Source of the DNA: Grifola frondosa
Lineage: Eukaryota > Basidiomycota > Agaricomycetes > Polyporales > Grifolaceae
Assembly: GCA_001683735.1 (NCBI GenBank)
Contig: LUGG01000009.1
Coordinates: 1,054,001 to 1,118,000 of the forward strand
Direction: 5' to 3'
DNA: 64,000 bases
Shown here piece after piece: positions 48,233 to 60,310 of the stretch. Made by a program: the position numbers and the translations under genes. The notes below the pieces were generated by a model. It searched no databases and was not told the DNA's origin. It saw only the letters and a list, made by a program, of their open reading frames with translations. Positions within the stretch are counted from its first letter, which is position 1. The number at the start of each line of letters is the position of its first letter.

Positions 48233-49124
48233 ATGACTGCACCGCCGTTCTCCAAGCCCTACCTACAGTCTTCCCCCAAGCGTGTTCGTGTGCTGTTTGG
48301 GGGCGAATACATCGTGGACACAACGGAAGCTTCTCTAGTGTAAGTACGATCACTATAACTTCGAAATTACATGTAAATCGTGGTTCGCTAGATGGTAAAA
48401 GCCTCATTATCCCACTACTTCTTCAAAGCGTCTGATATTCCGAAGAAATATCTTGTGGATGCTTTTGAGTCGCAAAAGCATCACATTTATGACGTAGTCG
48501 TAGGGAATAGGAGAGCGGAGGCTGCCGCGACCATGTACCTGGAAGGTGACCTAGAAGGATTGGTTCAGCTGGACTTTGGCTCGATGGATGCATGGTTTGA
48601 AGAAGATGAGGAAATCTTCGTGCATCCCAAAGATCCATACAAGGTTTGAGATGTGCTAGCCTCCATCTCCGAAAATCTCATCTCGATTGTAGCGAGTGGA
48701 CGTCCTCCACTCATCTCGTCACATACGGGTTGAGGTGCAAGGCGTCGAAGTCGCCAATACCACCAAACCGCGCCTTTTGTTTGAGACCAGTCTTCCTGTA
48801 CGCACCTATATCCCGAAGACTGACTGCAGGGTGGACCTGCTCGAATCTTCAGAGCTCACCACTCAGTGCCCATACAAGGTTCGTACATATCTAGGTCATT
48901 CGTATGGTTAGTAGAAATAATCCACTTGTTATGTACAGGGAATCGCAAACTACTACAGCGTGAAACTCCCATCGGGCACATTGGTGCAAGATATTGTGTG
49001 GTGGTATCGTACCCCTCAACTGGAATGTGCCGAGATCAAAGGCTGTGTTGCTTTCTACGACGAGAAGGTGGACGTCTGGGTTGACGGTGTCCTCCAAGCT
49101 CGTCCTGGCTCCAAATCTGTGTAA
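48233..49124 (+). CDS. DUF427-domain protein (two domains)
   Basis: Cytosolic protein with two copies of the DUF427 fold; function unknown. Exons 48233-48339, 48392-48643, 48693-48878, 48939-49124. Domain 1: VRVLFGGEYIVDTTEASLV, then FFKASDIPKKYLVDAFESQK and GLVQLDFGSMDAWFEEDEEI. Domain 2: IANYYSVKLPSGTLVQDIVW followed by WYRTPQLECAEIKGCVAFYD and KVDVWVDGV. The family stretch VW.KP.YPTY.F should open exon 2. Here it reads VW, a TAA, KPHYPT and then shifts frame near 48412-48416 before YFFKASD, so the join is disturbed by one or two nucleotides. An alternative donor two bases earlier (CTA|GTGTAAG) gives an uninterrupted but unconserved ASLMVKASLSHYFF. Ends PGSKSV. Confidence 0.78.
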
Positions 49125-49385
49125 CGATGCTCAGGTTACTAGTCCCGTGGGGCCCGTGGCCCGCCACGCTGTATGTACTTGTAGTTGGAGGGACTTTATT
49201 TTCATTGGATCTAGGTACTTCTCAATGCTCTAGTGCATCAAAGCTGTATATTATCTTCATGTCATCGTGTCGTCATATCCCTTCAATAATGAACACATGT
49301 ATAGGCATTATATTACTGGATATCATTGGATAGGGTATCTGCTGGATGACTGCCGTCCTTGTCAGGCCTCTTTACTCCATATGTT

Positions 49386-50210
49386 TCATGTGGTGTTAGT
49401 GTCAGAAGAATGCTGGCTTTGATGAGGTGGGTATTCAATTGCTACCTCAGCGGATAGACGAGAAATTTCGGAGAATGCTGCTCTGAGAAGGTCCAAATCT
49501 GCATCCAGATTTTCTGCCCGAGACTTCATCTATAATATTGACGTAGAATATTCAGATGCATTGGTAGAAGAAGAAAAATACTATAACACATACCGCAGCT
49601 ATTGTGTCGCTCGCAGCTATCAGTTCGTGATGATGATTGTACACAAGAGACTGACGTTCGCTGTCCAGTTGTCGTATCTCTATGACATGGATTAGAGTTG
49701 TCGATATGCACACGCAGGATATCATGGTATGGCACACCTGTCAAGAGCTCATTCTCTCGCTTGAGTAAAGTGGGCAGAGAAGAAGTCGTGATAAGCTGTT
49801 CATAATATGCCTTGGCATCAAAAGCGGCGGAATCTGCTCAAAATCAATAATGATAGTGCTCAAAAATCAACGGATGCGCCTGAAGTCGCATTTCAAAAGA
49901 ATGGCGCACCCAAATCCATGGGATCGCTGACTGACTTCCCTACCACAGGCGGGGGCGGTCCAACGCCCAAGCCATAATGTTTCCTCAACAGATCACGAGC
50001 ACGAGTCTTCGGTCGATCTCCAGTTGGAGGGGTAGAAGGCATTGGGCTTCTTGGAACGGATGCTTTTCGGGTTGCAGCTGGAGGATTGCCTGCGGGAATT
50101 GAGCGAATAGAAGCTGGTGATGTCGGACGTAGAGGTGATGCTGGCGGTCGAGGGATGGGTGTACGCGAACGAGTAGGAGTAATTGGTGGGCTACCAGATG
50201 GTAGAGACAT
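49386..50210 (-). CDS. VPS51: GARP/EARP complex subunit VPS51
   Basis: Component of the GARP tethering complex for endosome-to-Golgi transport. Exons 50210-49910, 49833-49738, 49679-49594, 49529-49386. The N-terminal 75 residues are Pro/Ser/Arg-rich. Next comes the conserved core: TRARDLLRKHYGLGVGPPPP, SVSDPMDLDSAAFDAKAYYE, QLITTSSLPTLLKRENELLT, EIRQLDSERQSLVYNHHHEL and IAASDTIAAMKSRAENLDAD, a helical SNARE-binding and coiled-coil region. The total of about 205 residues is close to the short yeast protein and much shorter than animal VPS51, which has further C-terminal domains. The last intron boundary GCG|ATGAAG is in frame. No anomalies. Confidence 0.88.
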
Positions 50211-50483
50211 GGCTCACGGAAAGTTTCAGATGCTCAGAACAAATGTAGATGCCCAGAAGAAGCGATTGGGTGACAGGTGTACAGACCACCTCATCGACTC
50301 TGACACACACGTGATCGACGCGTCGCGATGCGTCGGGCTTTCGCAAACTAAATATTCGACGACCAGCACAAGACAAGAGGTTTGGTAATCATGATGGTAC
50401 AGAAAAGTGCGAAAGAGCTATCATTTAATCTACATAAAATGTTACAATACAAACGAGCCCTTCACTCAGTGAGTAACATAATT

Positions 50484-51518
50484 TTACTTGTAACACTCCT
50501 GCGCGAAGTCTCCATGACTCTCGGGAACGATGTCAAGATACAACTCCCGGGAATAGAGCGTTCCAGTTGGCGCCTTTGCATTCTCCAGGGAGTCCTCACC
50601 CAAGATATGCATGCTGTACTGGTGCTGATCCCAATCCACGGGACTGCAGACTCGAACCTGTGCGTCCGCTGGAACTCTTTCTTGCCTGTCTCTGCAAGCT
50701 TCAATATGTCCTCATCGAGGAGCTTCGGAGACCTCACTATGAACGACATGAGTATTACTGGAGACGACACACTCACATAGACTCTCTGGGCCTTAACACC
50801 TCTTCTTCGCCGGAGGCCTTCTCTCCAATCTCCCTGACCTTTTTAAGCGTAATGTTGTCTCTCCCATACGATTGCATACTGATTTAAGGTCTTTCGTCCT
50901 TTATGATCCGTGCCATGTAATTTCCAAATGGTCAAGGTTGGTCACAAGCACCTATCCCCAGCGCCCTCGAAGCGCCGAAAGGAGCTTCATCCGCGACGGA
51001 TTGTCTGTCTTCAACGGCAGAATAATCTATATCCACCACCCAACGTCGATGAACGTATAGCTGGCATCAAGTACCTGGTCATATTCCCTGATGCTCAATT
51101 TCTGCCCACAGTATCGGCTGGAACCGACTTCAGCTGACCAGAGCTTTCGAGACCCTCGAACGCCTTTCGCTGCCGGGGTTGCGAAGCCGCAGGGCATGAC
51201 GCGCTTCACGCGACTTGCTTCGCTGCGCATATGATCGCTTTCTGGTCCGCAATGATTTCGACGGTCACCGTGATGATGGGCATCCACATCAGCGAGGATG
51301 GCCTTGAGTTTCTCAACGCTATCGGACTGTATATCGGCGAGGCAGATTTCAACCCCCCGGTGAGCGAGGCTGCTCGACCGCGGGCTTGGAGGCCGAAGAC
51401 AATCGAGTTATGACCGCTACTCTGTACAGCCACGAAAGATCCGTCCTTCAGCAGTCCGTTGAAGATGCCCGGTTCTGCCGGTCGTTCCTACGACAAGTAC
51501 GAGTGGTTTCGCCGACAT
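50484..51518 (-). pseudogene. NmrA-like (isoflavone-reductase-like) pseudogene
   Basis: A decayed relative of the genes at 56405 and 63323. From ATG 51518 it reads MSAKPLVLVVGTTGRTG (dinucleotide-binding GxxGxxG), but the region after it is disrupted. Later pieces are EICLADIQSDSVEKLKAILA, then RVMPCGFATPAAKGVRGSRK preceded by an in-frame stop, YTFIDVGWW followed by another stop, and the C-terminal KLLDEDILKLAETGKKEFQR, HQYSMHILGEDSLENAKA and QECYK ending at 50484. The C-terminal part needs one extra G near TGGATTGGGAT. Multiple stops and a missing cofactor-proximal segment mean it cannot encode a full protein even after fixing single-base errors. Confidence 0.8.
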
Positions 51519-52880
51519 GGTTTCCTGACGAATTTGCAGGGGAAATCGCTGTGGGCGTTCAAGTTGTCCACTATTCTTAATGCCCTATGTCCGAGACCGG
51601 GGTGCTGTTAATCAGCATCCGTTTAATGGAAGGTTAGCATGGGGGGCCTGGATCAGAAAACGGTATGCTGACCTTTGGAAGTCTCACACCCATGATCCAC
51701 GGCGACTCCTCACGACGTCGTGGACTGGGTTTAACAGCGTCGCAAGGAACCTTCGTATTTTTTAAACGCAAAGTACATACCCCAATGATGTCATTATCTT
51801 GTATTGGTACATAACTATCGGGGCATATATTAGCAGATTGAACGGGTTCGATGATTTCTGAAAGACACTTCGAGCCACATACGAAGCGAGATGACATAGC
51901 AGTCAAGCTAGTATGTAAGATACAATATGTAAAATTCTTGCCATAGTACACAATATTCGCGATGAAGGAGAACGAGACGCAGGGTTGAGCTGAAATAGCG
52001 CACCGACAGTATGATCATTGCGAGTACTTGAATACAGCCCCGTGCTCGACACATGAGTACGGACAACGTGTGTGTGTGTGTTAGGCTTCAAGTAAACATC
52101 ATGAGATCTTGAAGCGAACGAGCCGAGACCTCAATGCCCGAAGCTTGGCCGGACCCGAGCCTTACTGCGCAAGCCATAATCAATCTTGTGCAAGGTCTGT
52201 CAGCATAGATATCTGGATGCCACTTACCCGCACGTTGCACTGGGGTCCACTAAGTGCATGCAGATTACTGGCGTCGGCAGCGTCTAGACTTGCTTGCCGA
52301 CGATAAATCTTGTTGAAATATGCTTTGTCCAGATAGGATTCTCAATGACAAGGATCATCATGTTTTGAGGACCGGAGTAGTGTGGCATATATGACAGCTA
52401 GCTGCTGAGCATGGAATGCAGCACACGGCCGGTGACTGAGTTCTTCCGAGAGATAAACAACGCCGAACAAGGCCGTCCCGATACCTCAGACCAAACAAAG
52501 AGGAGGCTCGGGCTGTCTCGGACGACGATAGTGACCGCTAGGTGGGCGGCGGCAGCCACGATGTTGAAGGGTAGTTAATGTGACACCGGAACCGGAGTCA
52601 CGTTGTGACGGATCTCCGGAGTGGATCTTAGACAGCGGCTGCTCACCAATCCCCAGGGATGCTCATTTGTAAAGCCTCCTCCCTAGCGAAGCATATATTC
52701 CGACGCGGCGCTCATTTCTATCCACCACCACCATCCTATTCTGCGTTCGACGCTGTTATCACACACGACATTCTTTCCTGCAGCCGGCCTAGTTTGGTAG
52801 CGCGCACACGCACAAATACACACATTGCCCTGCAGCGCATTCGTTGACCTTGTGGACCTCCTCAAGTTGAGGACGCGCTG
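51519..52880. other. Gene-free interval
   Basis: About 1.36 kb without a recognised gene. A short (GT)n tract lies at about 52068-52081. No splice-supported coding segment was found on either strand. Confidence 0.5.
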
Positions 52881-53900
52881 ATGGCAGGTATCTGCGCCAT
52901 GCATCCACGGGTGATCACATTGGTCGTCATTTCGGATATTGTACGCCCTTCTCATCTATTCGATAGCGCCTCCGCTCATTTTGCCCCTTCAGATATGTCC
53001 CTGGTGTTATATAGGGCAACGCGAGCTCACACGCGCGATCGAGTCCGTGCAGGACCTCGACGTCGTCATCAAGATCGAGCACAGACCGTACAAGCTCCAG
53101 CCCTCCTTGGGCGAGGACGAGACGCTCGACAAGAACGAGTGGTACGTCGGGCGGTTTGGGGAAGAGAAGCTGGCGACCATTCGGGAGATCGTGACCTCGC
53201 GCGCGAAGCAGGTCGGCCTTGACATGTGAGTCCTGTGTTCTGCGTCACAGCATGGCATGCGCGCCCGCACATCCTGCACATGACTGCAGTAGGTGTGATT
53301 AGATAGGATGCACTGACATTGAGTGTTTTTCGCGCACCGTCCACTTGCGCAGCAAGTTCGAGGGCACGATATCGCAAACGACCAAGGCACACCGGCTCAG
53401 CCTAAAGGCGTGGAAGCTCGGCGGCCAACACCTGCAGGAGGCGCTGCTTGATGCTATTTTCAAGGCGTACTTCGAAGATGGCAAGAATATCGGGAATTGC
53501 GCGGTGTTGAGCGATCTCGCAGAGGTTGCCGGAGTAATGTCAAAAGACGAGGTTCGCCGTTTCCGCGATGGACCGGGTGTTTTGTGCTGACTGCATCTTG
53601 CCGGTGATCAGGCCATCACGTTCCTCAAATCAGACGAGTGTTTGGACGAGGTTGAGCAGATGATGATAGATGCGCGCAAGAAGGGCGTTAAAGGGGTGCC
53701 TTTCACCGTCATTAACGGGAAGTGGGCCGTCAGTGGCGGGCAAACTGCCGAGGTATACGCCCAGGTGAGGCGTCAAATCCAGGCAAATTATTCAAGTCAA
53801 CAGACTGAGTTGCATGCCATAGATTTTCAGGAAGCTCGCCCAGCCCGAGAAAATGATGCCTCTGACTGGTGTCATGTCTGGCCCGACGTGCCTGGCATAA
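52881..53900 (+). CDS. DsbA-like thioredoxin-fold oxidoreductase (FrnE type)
   Basis: Predicted thiol oxidoreductase or glutathione-S-transferase-like protein of the DsbA/2-hydroxychromene-2-carboxylate isomerase superfamily. Exons 52881-52940, 52993-53225, 53353-53551, 53612-53764, 53823-53900. The CPWC active-site motif is formed across the first intron: VVISDI|ICPWCYIGQREL. Then IEHRPYKLQPSL, KEAFE-type helix KFEGTISQTTKAHRLSLKAW, AIFKAYFEDGKNIGNCAVLS and the cis-Pro loop KGVKGVPFTVINGKWAVSGG, which is the FrnE signature. C-terminus IFRKLAQPEKMMPL. Start 52881 or 52899 are both possible; the second gives MHPRVITLVVISD. About 240 residues. No frame problems. Confidence 0.88.
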
Positions 53901-54344
53901 TTGAGAGTGCTGCTCCATAGAGTGGACGCTTGTTTTTCGTGGTTTATATCCGTACCATTATTTGCAGTGATCTCTTCTAGTTGTTGTATTTTTTATGTTT
54001 ATGGTGGTTGCATGTTTTTACTCGTCTGCGACATGTCTTATTCTAATCACAGGATGTCAGTTGGATACTTAGGTACTGCGCATGATGCATGAGAGGTCAG
54101 CATACGGCCCGCGCGTGACGTCACGAAGACCGGCAGACTCTGAAATTACACACTGAGTCTCTTCATAAGCATCCACCATGCTCCAGCTCCGGTCTCTTGC
54201 ACGTCTCCCTCTTCGAGCTCAAGCTTCCAGGCGTGAGTCTCCTCCCCCATCCGCCGCCCTCATTCAACGTCTTGCAATATCTGTTGCTCCCAGACCACCG
54301 ACGTCTCTCCACACAACGTCCTTCACGACCTGCACGACTTTGAT

Positions 54345-55601
54345 ATGCATGTACTACCCTTTCAACACCGCCATTGGTTCTATGTATGGATCCCGATTTT
54401 GGGGGCGTTCATGTGGTTCTGTGCGTCTGTATTCTCGTCGGATCTCCGTTCATAAATTGACCTCCTTATGCGTTAGCCACACTATGGGCAATGCTGATAA
54501 CATGGCTCGCGAGCGGGCGGCCCAAATACGTCTCACAAGACGGTTCAATAGCGTATATATCTGACATAGGCGCGGACATACTCAAGCCGCTTTTCATTGT
54601 CGGCTGCGCAATCACTGGTGTATCCTTCTTCTTGTCATTGTCCATCGAACGATGGCTTAGACATTCTGGACGGTGAGTGTTTCCCAGAATATTCTAGAAG
54701 CATGGAAGTAGAATGTCGAGGGATTTTCGGGCTTCCACTGAAGTCTAAGACAGGTGTTGCTATGTGGCAGAGTCATGGACTTTGCATGAGCGACGGCTGC
54801 TCGGCGTTCCTAAAATGGACGTCGTGCATCGACGATGAGTGTACCAGCTTAAGCCCGGACTTCCGCCTCTTCAATTCCGGACATGTCTCAGTGCTTTTTG
54901 TTTTGTGGCAAAATATATTGATATTTTCGTGATTCAGGCTGGTGCCTGCTATGCGACGCCGAGAGCGCGTCTTTTCCTCGCTTGCCATGCTAGGGGCTTT
55001 CATCGGAGGCGCCGGCCTCATCTTGCTGTCCATATTCGACACGAAGCGCCACTCCAGCCTGCACCGCGTTTTCCTCCTTGTCTTCATAGTCGGCGTTGGG
55101 CTGAGCGCGATCTTCTCCGTGATCGAGGTGTGTACGCGGCCGTGACTCTGCTAACAATATTAACAACATCACACACAGTACCGCTGGATTAGCCACGACT
55201 TTGGAGAGATCCGGAAGCTCAAGGCAGCATATATTGCGAAGGGCACGATCGCGGGGATCCTGATCCTGCTCGCCATCGGCTTCGCGATCGCGCTGTTCGA
55301 GGCGACCGACGTCGGCGCCGTGTTCGAATGGACGATCGCGTTCGGGTACACATTCTACCTACTGACCTACTTCTTCGACCTCCGCATGTCGAAGGGCGTG
55401 CACAAGGGAGAGCTGTCGAAGGAGCGCATGCTCGCGATGCGGCAGCAGGGCGGTGACGGCACTGAAATGCGCGAGGTGAACAGGGTAGGGGCGGACGTTG
55501 CGCCCCCTGGTGTGAGTGGCGGAACGAACGGCGCGAGCGCGGATGGCGCCAATGGCCATCCAAATGGTGCGAATATGCCTGCAAACGCTACACGGACATG
55601 A
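54345..55601 (+). CDS. Frag1/DRAM/Sfk1 family multi-span membrane protein
   Basis: Polytopic membrane protein of the PF10277 family, linked to GPI-lipid remodelling, autophagy or PI4-kinase regulation in relatives. Exons 54345-54420, 54477-54672, 54938-55127, 55179-55601. Membrane segments: HWFYVWIPILGAFMWF, ILKPLFIVGCAITGVSFFLS, LAMLGAFIGGAGLILLSIFD, VFLLVFIVGVGLSAIFSVIE, AKGTIAGILILLAIGFAIAL and VFEWTIAFGYTFYLLTYFFD. The YRWISHDFGEIRKLK loop is also typical. The tail is Asn/Gly/Ala-rich. The start is uncertain: ATG 54345 (MHVLPFQHRHWFYVW) is the nearest, but LHDLHDFD precedes it in frame and looks conserved, so an upstream exon near 54178 may hold the true start. Intron 54673-54937 is long (265 nt). 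Confidence 0.85.
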
Positions 55602-56404
55602 TATCGTGACCTGATGGCTAATAAATACACGGATGCATACCCGTAGTACTACTATAGAGCGATAGATGGGACTGGAACCGGTCAGGTTCTTTTGTAGCGC
55701 TATATCTTAATTTTGGCATCTACTTATCATACACAACTTACACCGCTGTAGAATACGGCCTCACGTTTACTGTAACCCAGGAATCCTAATGAACTTGCTG
55801 AATTCTTTGAACTGCTGTAAGACACGAATAGCGAGCTACACATTACGCAAGTAAAATCTGCCAGACTCGAGTGCTCGCAAGCTTTCCCGCAAGCACTAGT
55901 CATCGACATAAGTAAGTCGATCATCAGCCACCGTCAAAGATCTCCGACGCTGATCTAACATTCTTCCAATGTTCAAAATTGAAAAACATGATGCTTAACA
56001 ATTCTCGACATAACCAACGCGGCTTCATTTGCCATGGTCACGCTTAACGCCCATATTCTGTGCCATTGCGGAATCCAGCTGACGCTGTATCTCAGCAGCG
56101 GGCAAATGAAGGATGGACTCGAGATTACCAATATTAATTGACTGACCGTCGTAAGTCGAGTCTCACTGAGGTGGCAATAATTCTTGGCTAACGGTACAGA
56201 AACGTCTCGAGGGATTCTTTACCAATGTATGATATCATGAGGTCAGCTGTATGTGCAGTCTATTGCGCTCCGAATATGTTGCAAAGGTTGCTGATTAAGC
56301 CATTCAATACAGTAATCACCGGTCTTCGGATTTGAAGGTAGTATAAAAGAACCCGCTGTTCACTCACATTTGAGAGCAACTACAGTGCACTTTCCAGCGC
56401 CATC
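55602..56404. other. Gene-free interval upstream of the NmrA-like gene
   Basis: About 800 bp, AT-rich. No coding segment recognised on either strand. The last 100 bp should include the promoter of the gene at 56405. Confidence 0.55.
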
Positions 56405-57550
56405 ATGTCCACAAAGCCCCTTGTATTGGTCGTCGGCGCAACCGGCAGGACTGGTCAACAGATCGTCGCAGGACTTGTGAGGAGCGGAGCCTACGTACGT
56501 CCACTTCGTTCTAATATATGCAACCCAACATATTGACCCAGTTTCCTCGTAGCGCGTTGCGGCCGCTGTCCGACCTGCATCGCTCGCGAAACCATCCGTG
56601 GAGAAGCTCCGCGAGTCAGGCGTGGAAATACGCCCCGCGGATATCCAGGCTGATGGCGTCGCGAAGCTGAAAGACATGCTGTCCGGCGTGGACGTCCTTA
56701 TCAGCGCTGTGAGCTTTGATATCATCAGAGAGCAGGAAGACGTGCTCGTTGCCGCTAAGGAGGCGGGCGTGAAGCGCGTCATTCCTTGCGACTTCGGCAC
56801 CCCCGGTGCGAAGGGAGTCAGAGATCTGCACGATGAGGTATGCACCCGTCGTCGATCCCTGCGAGTCTTTCTGTTCAATGCGCTCTACTTCATTTTCAGA
56901 AACTCCGCATTCGCGAGTTCGTCCGGAGCCTTGGCGTGGGATACACGTTCGTCGACATTGGGTGGTGGAACCAGCTCACTCTCCCTGAACGTGTCGAGAG
57001 CAAAAATCCATACAAAGCTTTGTTTTACGAAGTTTTCGGAGCAGGCGATAAGAAGATGCTTGTTTCCAACGTCGAACACGTCGGAGATTACCTGGCGCGC
57101 ATCATTGGGGACGACAGAACGCTCAACAAGGCTGTTATAGTGTGGGAGGATGAGGTCTCGTTGCTGCAAGCGAAGGAAATCGGCGAGAGGGTGTCCGGTG
57201 AGGGAGAAGCACTGAAAGCGCTGAGGGTCTACGTACGTGCATGTCTAGCCCTTGACAGTCGAGCATATAGCTAAGGGAGTTTTCTTTTGAAGGTCTCCGC
57301 GGAAGAGATCCTGAAGCGCGCAGCTGCAGGCAAGGAGGAGAACTTGCGGACCCACAGCTTTGAGTCCCACGCGTTGTGGACACATAACCAGTACCAGTAC
57401 AGCATTCACATCTTGGGCGAGGACACGTTGGAGAATGCCAAGGCGCTGGGATACCTCGACGTCAAGGAATTGTATCCCGACCTGGCCTTCCCGTCGCTCG
57501 AGGATTATGCGAAGGATTTTTATAAAGGGGATACGGCTTTACTGTTCTGA
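56405..57550 (+). CDS. NmrA-like NAD(P)-binding reductase
   Basis: Atypical short-chain reductase of the NmrA/isoflavone-reductase group; a redox sensor or a small-molecule reductase, substrate unknown. Exons 56405-56494, 56553-56837, 56900-57232, 57293-57550. MSTKPLVLVVGATGRTGQQI contains the dinucleotide motif GATGRTG. Then VAAAVRPASLAKPSVEKLRE, GVEIRPADIQADGVAKLKDM, LSGVDVLISAVSFDIIREQE, EAGVKRVIPCDFGTPGAKGV, FVRSLGVGYTFVDIGWWNQL, NVEHVGDYLARIIGDD and the C-terminal YQYSIHILGEDTLENAKALG. It ends YKGDTALLF. All joins are in frame, so this appears to be the intact member among three copies in the last 14 kb. Confidence 0.9.
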
Positions 57551-58151
57551 TGGACGCTTAACGTACGGTCGACATCTTGACCGATGCAACGTTACATAGA
57601 CCACTCAGTGGACGGAAGGCAGAATCCAATAAGTTTGCATCGGCACACCCCTTGGCATTCTACCGTGGTTGTGTTACACAACATGCACTAGTGTAGAATA
57701 CACAATGTATGTATTCTGCACATCGAAATGGATTCGTCCTTCAGAGCCGGCGTACGTCTGTGACGGGTGACTACTCAGACGTGCGTTAATATTTTCTTTG
57801 GAAGCAGGTACTGCAAGGCGGTATTGTGCCAGGAGAGGCAATAGTCTTTTGTGAGAAACGGTCGAAGTGGTGAAGTGGAAGCAGGTGGGGCGGTGGTCGA
57901 GCTGGTGCTCACGACACCGAATGAATCTAAATAGAGGCGGGAATCTTGATGGAGTTCATGCGCGGATGGGATCTGTAACAAAACATGTGCGATGGCCACG
58001 GTAACGTGCAGCCATGCCCGCCGTCTCTCAATATATGGCTCCGTATGTACGATGAGGATGCGGTAGCCCTCTCCGGCATCTACAATATTCCAGGATCACA
58101 ACGAACAACAACACCCTCCAATTCTAGGACGGACAGAATGCGCATCAGTAT
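57551..58151. other. Intergenic interval between NmrA-like and DUF6533 genes
   Basis: About 600 bp between two convergent genes. No coding segment recognised. Confidence 0.5.
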
Positions 58152-59873
58152 TCATTGGATGTTGGTGATGAAGATAACGTCACACCAACCGAAGAACAGA
58201 TACGATGGACCGGCTTCGGCTTCAGACCCCCCACGAATGCTGGTCTGGTCTGACACCATTTCCTCGTCGCTACGCAGCGCATTCCCACATCCTGTCGCTT
58301 CGTCTGCTTGTTCGTTATCCAAGTAATTAGGGTCCATGAGAGAGAACGAGTACTCGTGGTTCAGAGATGCGCCAAGAGGTTCGACGAAAGCCGTGAACTG
58401 GATAGAGCGGACAAACGATGGGCGACTGGAGGCTTCTATACCACATAGGAATGCATCAACCTCGCAAAGGTTGAGAATAAACCGTGATATGATGATTGCT
58501 GTTATTCTGTACAGTAATGGTTATCAACAGAATTCAACATACAGAGCAATCAACTGCGGTTACTGACGGATAGATGAATTGGCCGATATACGGGGTACCT
58601 TCCTGATGATGGTACACTATCTCATGAGTGAGTATCAGTAGGATTCGAAACAAATTACCTACAAAGGTTTGTCCCAAATATGTCAATATGATATCTGCAA
58701 TGTTGATCATCAACAAAGCTCTACGAGGCACATGGTTGTTAAAAATAACGTCATGCTTGTCTTGACCATTGGTGACCTACAAGAAGTAAATCGTACCTGA
58801 AGGAGGTGTATCAGGTCGATGCATATATCGAGGTAGAAATTGATACTGACCATCCCTCAAGATCACAGTGTGCAATGGAGTTCGGAGATCAGCCTCTGCT
58901 CTACCTCGTCTTCTCTGGGATGTCTGGTGTACAGTTATTGCAAGAACAACTATGTCCACAGTAATTGTTGTGGCACGCGCTATATATGTCACTGAACATA
59001 CTGCGTGAGCTGAGTACTTGAACAGTATGAGGCCGATAGCAATGCATACATCTATATGACACCAAGAGTCAGTCGACAAGATGCAGTGACATGGATATAT
59101 TTCGCGGACGTAGTTGTAAGTCCCGGTGAGATCAAAAGGCGCGCTTTGCAATTGATGGGAGGCGGAGCCACGACCATCACTTGCAGCACATACTCGAACT
59201 GAAGTATATGTCGAACGTCAATTACAAACTAAATGAGAGGATAGGAATCACCAGCTGAATGCCGAAGGGGGCCAGGGACAAGATGAATATTAGCAAAGTG
59301 ATTTGCCATTGACGACCAGACAAGGCGTATGCTCGGAGACTTGAGAATGCTTCACAGAATACCACGGTCCAGTCAGAAGAGAGGATATCGTACGGTCAAT
59401 GGGCACTCACCGGCCGCATGAAAAATGAAAAGCAGTTCCAAAACTGATGTCAACCAACCCAATGCAGAACAGCTCTGGGAAATTTAGGTGGGTGAGGGCA
59501 CTCTACAGTCATAGGACGAGACCCGTACCTTTGTTGACAGCGGATATATGGCTGGAAGGACAAGGATATTCTGTAGAAGGACAGGGTATCTTGCTAGCAA
59601 AAACACTAGGGTGGCGGCCGAAAATCGACGCTTCCAGACGAGTTGGTATTCACGATCAAATGTGATAAGGTATTCGTAGACAAGGAGAGCTGCGATGAAT
59701 TGGAAAGGGAAAATGACTTGAGGTTGTAATTTAAGCACTGACCGATTGCCGATGCTCTATAACATATCCCGATGAACCTGTTCGATAGGATACAATTAGG
59801 TTAACAAAAAAAAGATTGTGGTGAGCATCACTCACACTTGCTGATCGTCCTGGGCACTGGCAGCGGACGACAT
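58152..59873 (-). CDS. DUF6533-domain seven-span membrane protein
   Basis: Member of a large family of basidiomycete membrane proteins with an N-terminal DUF6533 segment; function unknown, receptor-like topology. First exon 59873-59838 (MSSAASAQDDQQ); the exon that joins it to the main DUF6533 exon is unclear. The main segment (about 59738-59540) reads FQFIAALLVYEYLITFDREY and QLVWKRRFSAATLVFLLARY, the domain signature. Downstream exons read LGWLTSVLELLFIFHAAG, SSLRAYALSGRQWQITLLIF, then SQRRRGRAEADLRTPLHTVI followed by LRDG and MINIADIILTYLG. The last exon has ISRFILNLCEVDAFLCGIEA and an acidic tail SDEEMVSDQTSIRGGSEAEA, ending at 58152. Exon boundaries were not fully resolved, so some frame damage cannot be excluded. 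Confidence 0.7.
58700..59170. repeat. Segmental duplication, copy inside the DUF6533 gene
   Basis: About 470 bp covering middle exons of the DUF6533 gene. It aligns collinearly with 61936-62420. Shared exact runs include TGTTGATCATCAACAAAGCT at 58701 and 61939, ATCACA.TGTGCAATGGAGTT near 58862 and 62097, and GTCTGGTGTACAGTTA near 58922 and 62158. Diverged by substitutions and small indels. Confidence 0.8.
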
Positions 59874-60310
59874 GATATGAGGTAGTTCGAAAGACTTAGG
59901 AGTTTAGCAGAGGTAGAAAGGTCATGCGCTTATATCTATCTACGAGGACAACATCACCACACTGAGATATTCTCGCGGTGCATAAAATTGCATCTGCGAT
60001 ATTCTCGCATCATTTACTACATGAACGGAACATTGGAAGGGGACGTAACCGACGTACAGAGACAACGAATCAAGTAGAATGAGTACTAGAATTATGGAGC
60101 AATGCTCGCCTAGATGGCGACAGTTCCGCATTGAAGCAGATGAACGAATACCGAGACTATCTGAGGTACAGCCTGTGCATCAGCCACAAGTCGCAGTAAC
60201 TCGCTAAATGGGACGAGAACACCTACTGCATGAGTTGAGCCACATCGAGGACGAACCCGCAGCAGGCGCTTCGAGATTGTCTCTGGATACGGTGCATCCA
60301 AATCTGACCA

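Noticed and set aside
52060..52090. Short GT repeat considered as a telomeric or CRISPR-like repeat
   Set aside because: Only a simple dinucleotide microsatellite without spacers or telomere-type units.
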